Below, one piece after another: positions 11,838 to 21,660 of a stretch of DNA of 64,000 nt. Below the pieces are notes generated by a model. That model saw only the letters and a list, made by a program, of their open reading frames with translations. It had not been told where the DNA came from and ran no database searches. Location: assembly GCA_009760855.2 (NCBI GenBank), contig WPIO01000069.1, forward strand, positions 124,001-188,000. The letters run 5' to 3'. Position 1 is the first letter of the stretch. Each line of letters starts with the position of its first letter. The translations under genes were made by a program, and so were the position numbers. This DNA comes from Cristatella mucedo. Its lineage: Eukaryota; Bryozoa; Phylactolaemata; Cristatellidae.

Positions 11838-12581
11838 CTAGGGTTTTGGCCCTGTATCTTTGAGTCTCCGGATTGGTCGGGGAATGAGGGCAAGCGCCGG
11901 GAATCCGGAAGAAAAGAGGGATAGGGGGTTTGGGAAGGGCGGCCCAGGGGGCGAGTGTGGGGAAACGGAGAAAGCAGGCGGGGAGGTTGGGGGATCCGTA
12001 ATCAGGCAACCTGGCAAGGAGTCTAACCCCAGGGCTGGCTCCTCAAGCTGGCTTAACAGTGGGGTGCTGGCCTTTAGGGTGGGTGCCGAAACGGAGAACA
12101 GTGAGCGCTTGGGGGAAGGTGCCGACACCATCACGGTAACGGGCGCCGCAAGGTCGTCGGCGCCTTTCGAGAAGCCGGCGGAGAACGTAGAGTCAAACTC
12201 GCGGGCCAGTTCACATGGTAGCGACTGCAGGAATGACAGCGGCTCTGAGCAGGGTATGCAGCCGGCTGTGGCGTCACCCTCATTTGGGGACGCGGTCACA
12301 GCTGGGCGTTGAGCCCAAGGGATGGCGACTTGCGCGGCGGCGGCTAGGGGCAGGAAACCGCCTAGAGTAGACGGGCGTCGGACTTCATGGCGTGAGAAGC
12401 GGCTGCCCAGTCGCGTGCGAATGGCAAGATGGCCAGACCTTGCCCAGTCCTGGGGAGAGGTGCAGGCAGAGCTTAGGTGGCCTAGTGCCTTGCACAGCCA
12501 GCAGCGGTGGACGGGGCACCTGGCGTATGCATGGTCGGCCGAACCACAGTTCGGGCACCATACGGGTAGCTCATACGCCAA
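11838..12581 (-). pseudogene. Gag-like protein with two CCHC zinc knuckles, element 2
   Basis: A 247-codon open frame begins near the 5' end of element 2. Residues 9-22 form CPNCGSADHAYARC and residues 27-40 form CWLCKALGHLSSAC, both C-x2-C-x4-H-x4-C. The rest is Pro/Ser-rich and low complexity. By family knowledge such a region binds the element RNA. No coiled coil or esterase motif is evident. It is the best-preserved gag of the three copies; the downstream RT is broken. Confidence 0.65.
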
Positions 12582-12629
12582 GATGAGCCGTCAATGGACA
12601 GGACGGGTGTGTAAGGTCTGGTACAAAAA

Positions 12630-12700
12630 CAAAAGTACTCACTGGCTACCGGCTGGCTGAATATTACTCACTTGTTACCAGCTGGCTAATTTTAGCCGTC
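12630..12700 (-). repeat. Two units of a ~29-bp minisatellite
   Basis: ACTCACTGGCTACCGGCTGG is followed by a second diverged unit, ACTCACTTGTTACCAGCTGG. The same unit recurs at 40835-40890 and is expanded at 25978-26325. Confidence 0.75.
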
Positions 12701-13170
12701 AGAAAGCATTAAATAGCGAGAAACCAAAATCCTGCCCAAACCAGTCACCCGGTTCGCTCCAGGTCAGCACTACTACTTGCCACAGGACTGCGGGACACAT
12801 TCCGAATTTATGCCAAAACGAGCCTTAAAATCGTAAAAAGCCAGTGCATGTTGGATTAAAATCTATTATACTAAGTTTAGATTTGTACGCACATTTCTTT
12901 AGCAAGTGAAAATAGGTTTTCAGCGAGTAAAAATACTCTACCTGTGTTCAGCCAAGAAAGGCAGAATTCCGGCCATTTGTGCTGACGGGTACCTAAAATA
13001 GTGCAGCTGTTTCTAATAACCAACATTCTTGATTACTAGCTCATTTGAAGCCGTTAGAAAGCGATTTATTTTTCTGAAGGTTTAAACTCACATCAATATT
13101 TTTCTTATTGTTAATACTTTTTCTCCATATGCACTTATTGATCTTTCCTGCATATGTCATATGCAGTATG
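12700..13170 (+). repeat. Duplicon copy P, segment 3 (matches Q 40.9-41.36 kb and inverted C 25.5-25.97 kb)
   Basis: AAATAGCGAGAAAC, ACCAGTC and GAAACAGCTGCACTAT-type words align all three copies. No gene recognised. Confidence 0.7.
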
Positions 13171-13171
13171 G

Positions 13172-13346
13172 TTAAGGGTTTACGGTTTACGGTTTAGGGT
13201 TAAGGGGTTAAAGTTTAAGGTTTAGGGTTTAGAGTTAAGGGTTTAGGGTTTAGGGTTTAGTGTTTAGGGTTTAGAGTTTCAAGGTTTAGGGTTTAGCATT
13301 TTATGGTTAAGGGTGTGGAGTTTAGAATATGGGGTTTAGGGTTTAT
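13172..13346 (+). repeat. Degenerate telomere-like (TTTAGGG)n array
   Basis: About 24 imperfect units of TTTAGGG with variants TTTACGG, TTAAGGG, TTTAGAG and TTTAGTG. Both paralogous copies, Q near 41.37 kb and C near 25.5 kb, lack it and carry ATTTAGCA at the point where the array sits. Confidence 0.9.
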
Positions 13347-13349
13347 TAC

Positions 13350-14267
13350 TTAATGAAAAGACAATATAAGCAAAACGTATGGATTGGCTTCACTAGGTAA
13401 GGCTCATCATCCGAACTTTATGCTCATTCCAAGCATCAGCTAGGATACCCTTCCTTCACACAATCAGTTGGCTCGAGTGCCATTAAAGCATCGCGACGCT
13501 CGTCCTGTATCCGTTGTTTACTTAGCTACGTTGCAGTTAAAGCAATTTCACCTCACCATTAAATCACTCAGCTAAAAATTATTCAAGGTATTGGGTCTGC
13601 GGTACCACGACAGCGGACTACTCGGGCGGATGCCGCTACAGCAAGACCAGCGGACCCACTTGCAGCAGCTGCTACTGAGCCACCGTGGTAGCCGTGCGGC
13701 TGGTTTTGCGGTTGGTAATTAAAAGGTATGTGCCTGAGCTGTCTCGATCTGGGTGCGACCGCCCGATCAATTTTCACAGCGGCAAAGAGGATAGAAGTCA
13801 AAAAACACATTACGTGGATTACGTACGACTCGATCTGATACGAGAGCTTCACCGGCATCTAGGAAGCAGCCATATACAGACTAAGTCGCAAATTGTTGAG
13901 AGCATGTGCCAGTAGAAAAATATTTCAGAGGAGAGACAGCGAAAAGCAATGCTTTAAAGCATCCTTTAGGGTAATTTGTATTTCCTACAAAAGCTGGAGG
14001 TCGCTGAACGTAAGCCGTCCAACCTACAGCTACAGGACCTATGACAATTGTCAGGGGGGCTTTTCCTCCATCATTTGCCTCTGTACTTGAGGCTTGATAC
14101 GTTTTCGGTGGAAGTTTCTGTTCGGTTCGCCTGCGTAAGAGCTTTGATGCAAGAGACACGTTTTCTGCTGTGTAACATGTGTTTGCTACAACTGTCTGTC
14201 ATGATCGTGCAAGAGCGGCGGCAGCAGCAACTAGTGGCGACTTCGGAGGAGTGACACTGTTTGGCCT
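13350..14267 (+). repeat. Duplicon copy P, segment 4 (matches Q 41.39-42.33 kb)
   Basis: Collinear with Q. Examples are TCACTAGGTAAGGCTCATC, then a GGTCTGCGGTACCACGACAGC-type block at 13590, repeated again in P at 14990. AAGCAGCCATATACAGAC and GAAAAGCAATGCTTTA also match. Only the first ~240 bp continue into C (25.25-25.45 kb, inverted). No gene recognised. Confidence 0.65.
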
Positions 14268-14760
14268 ACACCCTAGTGGCCTGTGAGGCGGACGTTTCCG
14301 AGGCTGTAGATGAGAAGGCACCGACCCGCGAAACAACTACATGTGAGGTGGCGCACGAAAAGATGCCAGTACACGGAACGGCATCCTCGACGGCAGCGGC
14401 CACACAATCTCCGTGTGCCCGCTGACTACAGACGTCCGTGTGAAGGCAGCTTGGTCGATTTCAGCGATACGGTCAGAGCTGCGACACCGGCAAGCGCTGA
14501 TGCGACGGTTGGAAATTCGACTACGATGATGGTTGGCGCGGCAATTACGGTGCCAGTCTATCCCGTTACGAAGCTCGTTAGTGCTGCCAAAGCTACACGG
14601 CTTGAAAAAATGGCCAGCGGTGTGACAGAAGCCAACCAAATCGTCGGAGACTGTTGAAACCCTTGCGGCCGAGGAATGAGGCTCGAGCCAAATCCCTTGT
14701 TGCTGGAAGAGGGCAGTGGCTATACCCCAGTGGTGGCTTAAAGCTAGTGGCCTACGCAAT
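14268..14760 (+). pseudogene. Unknown coding remnant (Ala/Thr/Val-rich), copy P
   Basis: A plus-strand frame reads CEADVSEAVDEKAPTRETTT and VAHEKMPVHGT, then after a frameshift DFSDTVRAATPASADATV, an AAITVPVYPVTK stretch, NPLLLEEGSG and PVVA. The same amino-acid track is recognisable in copy Q, split between 42.33-42.54 and 52.93-53.20 kb by a LINE insertion. Amino-acid conservation across diverged duplicates suggests it was once coding. I do not recognise the protein family. No signal peptide or membrane helix is clear. Confidence 0.4.
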
Positions 14761-16440
14761 CTGCTTGTCACCAAAGGCCGTGTTTCGGCGGGCCTTATCC
14801 TAAAGGCTGTAATAAAGCACATTAACCAGTGAGGACGTTTTCTGTACATGAAACTTACAAATTCATGCATTCTTGTAGTTTTCCCTAACTGGCAATTGCA
14901 CGCTGTATTAAGCTTCACGCTTGTTTGGCCATACTTTCTGACGACGACCGATGCTCAGTCGCCTTGCCATAGGAAGATAGGATAATGGTCTGCTGTACCG
15001 CGACAGCAGACTATTTGGGCGGGAGCCGCTGAGACGAGAACAGCAGACCCACTTGGAGTAGCTGCTACTAAACCTGCATGGTGGCCGTGCTGCCCAGATC
15101 TGTGGTTATTTAATAAATGCCATTTACCTGAGCCGTTTTCATCTTTGCATGACTTCCCGCACGCATTTCACAAAAGGAAAGTGATGAATAAGATAATTGA
15201 TAAAATGGAAGTTTCTACTCTTTGGCCGTTTAAAATATTTGACAGACTTACCACCATTAATTGGCATATTAAAAGCAATAAGAGCTTGCATTCTCAATGA
15301 AATTCGTGTGTGCATGTCATTCAACGATACATTAGTCTTAGCAGTTTAGAATTAAGACATTCATGATGCGTGCATGGCGATTATCGCTCCTACTGGCAAG
15401 CCATTAGTTCATTGGCCAGAGATTCAAAAAGCAGAGGATAACCACAATATTTTACCTATCCAAGATAAATGTACAGTTCTGAAACTGTGTTTTATTAATT
15501 CTTGAGAATTTAAGTATTTAGCTTGAAATATCCAATTTTGATCTATCTAGACATGATCATGTAACGGATTTGCCTAAAAACAGTGCCACTTTAGTGTAAA
15601 TGAAATTAATTAGATGTAAATAACAGTTTTGAAACATAAAGCCACCGATGCCATACAATTTAATTTATGATAATATTTACTTAATTATCTGTAATTTAAT
15701 TTTTCATTCATTTTAAACAAATCAGTCGACCTCTTTTCATAACTTCACTAAAAAATGTTAGCTTTCGCTTTTGAGGCTGCAGGCAAAACTCGATGTGGAT
15801 TAGATGTTTAACGGTTGACCGTTATGTTTGAAATACCTTCTAGGGTAAACCCCTTGCCAGGTCGAATCTCTACAAAGACGAAATGCTGCTTCTGTGAAGC
15901 GCTATTTCTGAATAAATAGCTCGACGCTCGATCGAGACTATTTTACATTAAAGCCCTTCTTCGTGAGCCCGCTCATTTGGTGTAGCTATTATGCATGAGC
16001 TCGGGGTATTCAAATTACCAGTCATCAGCGAGAGCTATGATGGCTATTTGTTAATGAATTGCTAAAATAATCTGCAGTGTACAGTTGCTTTCGTGAGAAA
16101 CATCTCAGCTTCGTGTTTACGTATTGTTGCTCGTCTTGTGCCTTTGAGGAAGTACAGACACGAGCGCGTCCCTTTACGAGTACGAAAGTCAATTTATGCG
16201 TTGCATTTGTATCTGTCGATCAAGCCGATGGGCAATGGCTTCGGGCCGCTGTTCGGTGGTAGTCCTTAGAAACCTGAGGCATGCGATGATGCCGGCGTCC
16301 ATTGTCATAGAACTTCGAAGACGGCAAACACCTCGCCTCTGGCCCCTGCATTCGAATTGAATTGCAGACTCGCCAGGCTATTTGATTGCAGTGTTTACCA
16401 AGCTTCACTTGGCTCTGAAAGGTCAGTTATGATAACAATG
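14760..16440 (+). repeat. Duplicon copy P, segment 5 (matches Q 53.2-55.1 kb, inverted C)
   Basis: Shared words include CTGTATTAAGC, CCTTGCCATAGGA, CAATTTTGATCT, TTGCCTAAAAACA and ATCAAGCCGATGGG. Copy P lacks the family-A LINE scrap that Q holds at 53.43-54.06 kb. No gene found. Confidence 0.7.
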
Positions 16441-16445
16441 CCGAG

Positions 16446-16618
16446 GTGGTTTGGTCCAGTGGTTAATGTGCTCGCCCCGACCAAGGTCTGGCTGAGGTCG
16501 CGGGCTCGAGCCCCGAGGCATATTATCAAGTGCAATATATGCATTATATGTGAAGCACCTGAATAGTGACTAAGTTCTCTTAGGGCGCTATACAAATGAA
16601 TCATATTTATTTATATTT
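16446..16618 (+). mobile_element. tRNA-derived SINE with L2-type tail (copy S2)
   Basis: Box A TGGTCCAGTGG is at 16452-16462 and box B GGGCTCGAGCC at 16502-16512. The tail is GTGAAGCACCTGAATAGTGA, then AAGTTCTCTTAGGGCGCTAT, ending in TATTTATATTTA. The paralogous positions in Q (about 55.11 kb) and C (about 24.01 kb) have no SINE, so the insertion postdates the duplications. Confidence 0.85.
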
Positions 16619-16619
16619 A

Positions 16620-17462
16620 GAAATCTCTGGTTTCGGTTAAGAAAGTTCAAGGAATGTTAATGATCTGCAATAAAAAGTTACGGAACTGAAATCAGTGATG
16701 TACTGCCGCAATGGTGTACAAGCCAAGGTAACACAGCATGCAAAAATTTACCTTATACTGTCAAGTATTGGCAGAGTTAATGAATTTACAAACCACAAAG
16801 CTACAACCAAGTACTTCAATTAAGGAATATTAGAAAATGTTGTGCAAAGTAGAATATGATGCAGATGTTACAAAACAATTTTAATTGCTGACTTCTCGCT
16901 TCCTGTTTACTCTCAAATTAAGCCTGGTTACAATTTTTCAATGCCTTCCAATTCCCGGAAACCGGTTAAATGGCATGCCTGATTTCTAATATATTTAAAT
17001 TTTTGACCGTAGTGTAATTGGTTATTCCACTGAGGGAAAATCATTCTCCGTATTCAATCGACTTTTACCCGTACGATACAATGTTTTATAAATAGTGTCG
17101 GATAAATTGAAAAATTAAAATTAATTTAATTCCAGAGATTTTTGAGTGAGTTTTTCTATTCTGGGAACAATGTATTATTACTCAACGCTCATCCACTTTA
17201 TTCTGGTCTTGTGCTGGCATCGTTGCTGCTCAAGGTGCCCTCGGCGAATTTCGGTGCTTCAATTTGGAAGTTGCACAGGCCTACTACTCTTGTGTAGTAA
17301 TGAGGTCTTATTATTTGAATGCTAAATGGTATCGCCTCTACATTAAAGCAGGAAATCAACTTTAGATCTAATTTTGTAAATAGTCAGGTAATAAAGTGAG
17401 GTAAATAGTCTGGCTTCAGATGCAGTTGCTATGGATAAGAGATTTTAACGGATAGCTTTTCC
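16620..17462 (+). repeat. Duplicon copy P, segment 6 (matches Q 55.13-55.96 kb, inverted C 23.1-24.0 kb)
   Basis: AAGGAATGTTAATGATCTGC and CGAATTTCGGTGCTTC-type words are shared. Similarity to Q and C stops near 17462, where an R2/NeSL-like scrap begins. No gene found. Confidence 0.7.
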
Positions 17463-17469
17463 GTCACTC

Positions 17470-17603
17470 TGACCTCGGGCGCACAAGTGCCTGATCGGTA
17501 TAAGCGGCCGCCTCAGCCTGACCGGTGATGCGGTTACGGTGGACGTCACGAACATTGCAGCACTAGAAAATACCATCGCACCGAACTTCACGGTGTCCGA
17601 GTG
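17470..17603 (+). mobile_element. R2/NeSL-type element fragment (C-terminal part)
   Basis: Encodes KCLIGISGRLSLTGDAVTV on the plus strand, matching KCLIGLTASLDLT of element 3 at 37.5 kb. It lies between the end of copy P and an L2 family-A tail. Confidence 0.6.
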
Positions 17604-17605
17604 CT

Positions 17606-17790
17606 GTAATGTAAAGTATCTCGGTCTTTAACTCCATAAAGCCATGAAGACTGTGCGGATGTTACGACGGAGAATTTAACATATCTCAGTCAATCCCTAA
17701 GCGGCTTTCAGAATGCATTCGGTAGCCAACTGACTTCATCTAACGCAACAAAGAGAAAGGGAGAAAAATAGCAGAGTTAAAACGCTAATT
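17606..17790 (-). mobile_element. L2 family A 3' end fragment
   Basis: The minus strand carries the family-A C-terminal segment and ends in ATTACA with the conserved CCGAGATAC sequence. About 185 bp, 5'-truncated. Confidence 0.65.
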
Positions 17791-18450
17791 ACGTTAAAAA
17801 ATTTATTTCCGTGCAAACTTTGGTGAGAAGGTTTAGTTATCTGAGTATGATCCTAAAGCAACGGCTAGGCGTCCTGAATCGAATACCTAGAATCACGACG
17901 CAAGACCTGCATTTAGAGAAACTCTAGAACTTCGCAATACCTAGTGCAACGTGGCTTTGACAGAAAATTTCATTTTCCAACTGGAATATGACCCCGTCCA
18001 GACGGCTGAGTGTTAAATGGTTTTTCTGCATCACTTATAAGTTTGACTTACAGCCTAATACACTATTGAAGTAGCCTAGCTGATCTTCGGACCTGAATCC
18101 AATTGTGCATCTCTGGAATCATGTGGGCTGAAGAATCAGTGCACAAAAGGGTAATGTCACATCTGAAGACTCACTTTCTCTAGTCTACATATTGACGGTG
18201 TGCTTAGTTTACGGCCGAGCAGCCAAGACCGATGAAAACCTGCATGTGGTTGTACAAATTCCTTGTTATACTATAGATCAATAATCTTACATGTTATATG
18301 AAGTTATCCTATATACCTCACATGCTTACAATATGTTTCAGCAAAGCTTTGCTAAAAGAGCGAGGATGTCGAGGCTCAAGCGACCATTTTAAGCGGTCAG
18401 GCTGACAAATGTTAGCTGATATCACATCCTCATGTATATAGATTCGGTGA
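17790..18450. other. No recognised feature
   Basis: Between two LINE scraps. No coding homology, tandem repeat or match to the duplicon. Confidence 0.4.
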
Positions 18451-18530
18451 GCCAAGAAGGCTCAGTGGGTAAGGTGGCTGCTTTTTACGACCTCGGTTCC
18501 GAGGTCGTATATTCTAATTCTTTGGTGGCG
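18451..18530 (+). other. Possible tRNA-like segment
   Basis: GGCTCAGTGGGTAAGGTGGC resembles a tRNA D-arm/box A, and TATTCTAATTC about 50 bp later resembles a weak box B. The acceptor stem does not pair cleanly. It may be a decayed tRNA-like SINE head. Confidence 0.25.
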
Positions 18531-18539
18531 ATCTTTTAT

Positions 18540-18920
18540 TGCCTGTGTAAGCGGCGGTGATAGAAAATGTTTTTTCTGGTGCACGAGTGCGGCAGGCGCT
18601 AGCTAGTCCCACTTGCCTGAAGGGTCGATTTGAGGCGGCTTGTAGGCCGGCGGCGGCTGAATCGCCGGCTGGCACGGCACTATATAGCTCGTGCCGTGTG
18701 TTTTCTTTGTCGTAGGTTGTCTCCAAGGAAAACCCTGCATGATGGAATATGCTATGTGGCCTCGACGATGGTACGGTCTTCTCTGGCGCAGAGGGTGAAT
18801 GTATCTGCCAAAACCACTACGTACCTGGAACCACTCGCTTCGAGGATGTTCCGTCGTAAGAAGAACAGGCTCGCTATCCCGTACTCTGTCCCAGCTGTAA
18901 CCACAAAGCAGCTGCTGCCG
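18540..18920. other. GC-richer stretch, nothing identified
   Basis: A plus-strand frame is open over 18630-18953, but it is Arg-rich, runs into the LINE tail and shows no family resemblance. Confidence 0.3.
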
Positions 18921-18924
18921 GCCT

Positions 18925-19440
18925 TATGTAATGTAATGTATCTCCGTCAGTAACTCCACAAAGTCATAAAGACCACGTGGGTGCTACGCAGGAGAGTTTT
19001 GTATAGCCCACTCACAGCCTACGCGGCTTTCGGTACGCATTCGGTAGCCAACAGACTTCGTCTCACGAAACAAAGAGAAAGTGGGAAGCATAGCAGAGTT
19101 AAGAGAGCAGTTGAGGTAGTGAGTAGCATAGAAGTAGCAGTTCAGGACCGCTGAAAAAGATGTGCCATAGTCGGCAGTTGGAGAGTAGATGTCGTTGCAT
19201 AAGAATTGTGGAAGCAAGTTCCACAGTCTAGGACCTGCAGAGCTAAAGCTTCTGTCGCCACCTGTCTTTAAGCGGAGGAATGGAACAGCTAATTTATTGT
19301 CCACACAGGACCTGAGGGCGCGAACAGGCTGAAACTGATGCAGCAGTTCAGCTAGGTACGAAGGAGCCAAGCCGTGGCGGGCCTCGTGGGTCAGCGTAAG
19401 AACTTTGCTTATAGTGCGATCTTTCTGTGGGCTCGTGCAG
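18925..19440 (-). mobile_element. L2 family A 3' fragment
   Basis: The minus-strand frame 19469-18984 holds the family-A C-terminus: SKVLTLTHEARHGLAPSYLA, then FSSAGPRLWN, followed by the (CATTA)n-type tail at about 18925-18945. It is 5'-truncated; the first ~30 residues of the frame are not LINE. Confidence 0.85.
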
Positions 19441-19479
19441 CAAAGGCTGCGTCCTATTAGCCCATTCAACTGCTGCGAT

Positions 19480-20139
19480 GCAGCCGACGGTCCATGGAGG
19501 TTTTACAGGATCAAAAATATCCCTCTAACGTAGCCAATTAGTGAGCGTTGCTATTATATTTCATTGTGTGAATGAAGAAGCGGACGACGCAATCTTTGAG
19601 CTAACGGTTTGAAAGTGAATATACAGGACTCATGTAGACCTACAATGTTTTGATGGCAGGCTGGGACGTTGGCCTCAAAATGATGGCTATATAATCCTGG
19701 TGATTTTAGGCTCCGTCCTTGTACGAGTTTACTAGTGAGAAAGTTCGTGCTTGAAATAGGATGTTACTAATATCACCTGTCGGCTCTGGGTTTTTAGCAC
19801 GAACTACCCGGTCTAACGGGAGAAGAAACGAAACCCAGAGAGTATGGTTGGTAGTGTTATTCTGAAATGATGTGTAAAGATAGTATTTACATCGTTAGCC
19901 GCTGCCGCTACGTGGATCCCGCCTGTTTATTTTTTAACCTGCCGCAGCCAAGGTTTTCTAAGAATCATGAGGTCACAAACGACAAGGTGAAGCTACCTCG
20001 ACCACATTGTTGAACTGGTTTTGGCTGGCCAAAATTTAGGCTAGCAACTAGATCGAATGTGGAATAAGACGAGTTATCTCGGCGAAAGTGTGAATAGTGA
20101 ATAGCTGTCTGACTGGCCTATTCGATTGCTGCTATCTGC
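19480..20139. other. No recognised feature
   Basis: Between a LINE fragment and the DNMT1-like pseudogene. It contains a 10-bp inverted repeat (CTCTGGGTTT ... AAACCCAGAG) near 19786-19840 and no gene. Further DNMT1 exons may lie here unrecognised. Confidence 0.4.
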
Positions 20140-20292
20140 AGGTTTTGCATTCGGCCTTCAGCTATCGGGTGCTGGCGGGCTCAAGTAGGTAATTAAAAAT
20201 GAAAACCTTTCTGCCCTGGCATTCGAGCTGAACCATCATTCGGCCACTGTTTTCAATCGTGACTGTACCACATTTTATTGCTTCTTCATGGA
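20140..20292 (+). pseudogene. DNMT1: DNMT1-like exon remnant a (after motif I)
   Basis: The frame reads GLQLSGAGGLK, a stop, then ENLSALAFELNHHSATVFN and RDC, which aligns with the stretch after the glycine-rich SAM-binding loop of DNMT1 (AFRLN, STVF and EDC in vertebrates). It ends ATGGAG followed by GTTTGT, a plausible donor. The motif I residues themselves are not readable. Confidence 0.6.
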
Positions 20293-20394
20293 GGTTTGTT
20301 GTTCGCAGGTTTAATTCACAAGCTGACTTTGCCGCATATTCGCTCGAGATTCAGTTGAAAACCCTACTGATCCATACTCTTTGTTGGGCGCGTC

Positions 20395-20518
20395 AGAAGA
20401 CGCAGCACCGCAAAAACAGCCCAAGTAAGACGAGGTAGAGTTACTCTGTAGTGGGCCGCCGTGCCAAGGCTTTAGCGTCTTGAACAGTTTCAATTCCATA
20501 GATAGTTGGCGATTTAAG
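20395..20518 (+). pseudogene. DNMT1: DNMT1-like exon remnant b (motif IV, PCQ)
   Basis: Reads [20 protein letters not shown] followed by FNS. The Pro-Cys dipeptide holds the catalytic cysteine (codon 20462-20464), and vertebrate DNMT1 has the same [14 protein letters not shown] core. A TAA stop lies just upstream of DEVELL. The exon end is near TTTAAG; the expected GT donor is displaced to GTATGG a few bases on. Confidence 0.85.
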
Positions 20519-20734
20519 TTAAGGTATGGCTAATTTATTGCCCACCATGGAGGCAATGACTGCGGATTCAATTTGGAATACAATCTAGCTCATGCTGCCA
20601 TAATTCAATCATTCCTCTCGGCAATCGTGTTCGACACATGTATATGAGTAGCCTGTTTGTTGCGGTTGGTTGTTTGCTGTCGGAACATTGCGCTTCACAA
20701 ATCGTAATATGTAAGTACCTTTTTTGTTTTGTAG

Positions 20735-20929
20735 AATTCCCAGATTAGACACACTTCAGCATCTCTGATTTTTAGCTTCCTGATTTTCATAAATGGGAGA
20801 GTTCGAAATTTTGCCTCCTTTAACGAGTCAACCGTGCGTCAGTTGTCGACGCCGTATCACATTTGGTTACAAGTACATATTTGGCGTTGTTTGGGTTGAC
20901 GTTTTTTGAGTTCCCCAGTCACGGGGCAG
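20735..20929 (+). pseudogene. DNMT1: DNMT1-like exon remnant c (motif VI to VIII)
   Basis: Acceptor TTTTGTAG precedes 20735. The frame gives VRNFASFNESTVRQL (codons from 20801), matching the ENVRNFVSF region of DNMT1. After a frameshift it gives GYKYIFGVVWVDVF, a stop, and VPQSRGR, matching GYQCTFGVLQAGQYG and QTRRR. The exon ends at 20929 before donor GTAAAT. Confidence 0.8.
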
Positions 20930-21026
20930 GTAAATGTGAAAAACTTAACTATGTCTTTTGGGATCGTTGATCTCTTTGGCCTAGATGTGCATTGGCCGAC
21001 ACCAATTAACGTCTAAAAACTTGCAG

Positions 21027-21128
21027 GTTTTTAACATTAGCTGCTGCTCCCTGGCAGAAGCTACCTGAATTCCCCAAGCCATTGAACATGCTCTCACAAA
21101 AAGGCGACGAAGCAAGTTGCTGATGATG
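21027..21128 (+). pseudogene. DNMT1: DNMT1-like exon remnant d (LAAAP segment)
   Basis: Acceptor CTTGCAG precedes 21027. It reads FLTLAAAPWQKLPEFPKPLN, matching IILAAAPGEKLPLFPEPLH in vertebrate DNMT1. It ends GATGATG before donor GTAATG at 21129. A small frameshift occurs near the end. Confidence 0.8.
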
Positions 21129-21432
21129 GTAATGAGGTTTGCCTGTAAGTAATTGATGTTTTTAGAATCTGGAATATGCTATAAGATTTAGTTAAGCTAT
21201 AGTATATCGCTGGTATGAGATCTAAGACTGTATCTTGCTCCAACTTCTTAGTCTTTCGGATGCTTTAGAAAAGTATTTAAAACGAACTTTAAGATTTGCA
21301 AGATTTACTACCTCTAAATTTAACACAATATGTCCAACATGCGACCTGACTCCAGCCGTGTCGCAGTAGAACGAGTGATTGTAGTATAAGATTGCGTTTA
21401 GTACGTTTCAAATATCGCACACCTACAATCTG

Positions 21433-21660
21433 CTAATTACCACAAAATAACACTTCGTGATGTGATTTTGGATGTTCCTGAGGTTTGCAGTGGTGCAAAG
21501 CAAGATTATGTAGGCTGCAGCATGGAGCCTGAAAACCATTTCCAGCAAATGGTGAGAAGCTCGATTGTGTTTTGTCGCTCTCTCTCTCTCTCTCTCTCTC
21601 TCTATTTCTCTCTTTCATTTTCTGTAGATCCTTGAACCGACCCGTTGCTCTTTGTCAGCC
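21433..21660 (+). repeat. Intronic stretch with (CT)n microsatellite (21578-21613)
   Basis: A CT microsatellite of about 36 bp lies after GTTTTGTCG. The inverted counterpart in copy Q (60833-60925) is a longer, interrupted GA tract. Flanking words such as GTGAGAAGCTCG match between the copies. Confidence 0.8.

Larger units (their letters stand above)
8310..12625 (-). mobile_element. R2/NeSL-type non-LTR retrotransposon, element 2 (in copy P)
   Basis: Minus-strand relative of element 1. Gag-like zinc knuckles are at 12581-11838. RT parts are at 10756-10352, with DRLEYRHLHVVDPGGKVV matching the upstream RT of element 1. C-terminal parts are at 9960-9517 (LALGLLLRPEKG, YLGALQGLGEPQ) and about 9330-8940. 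Many stops and frameshifts break it. It shares its position with element 3 in copy Q, so P and Q descend from one insertion. Its 5' end abuts two units of a ~29-bp minisatellite at 12635-12692. A 505-bp insertion near its 3' side is absent in Q. Confidence 0.75.

Noticed and set aside
12630-12700. CRISPR-like or regulatory repeats
   Set aside because: The units are tandem minisatellite repeats without spacers.
13172-13346. TTTAGGG repeats as proof of a plant or alga, or of a chromosome end
   Set aside because: The array is short, degenerate and internal. The LINE clade, SINE type and DNMT1 exons fit an animal.
19786-19840. 10-bp inverted repeat as a terminator or RNA gene
   Set aside because: An isolated short stem with a 35-bp loop in eukaryotic non-coding DNA; expected by chance.
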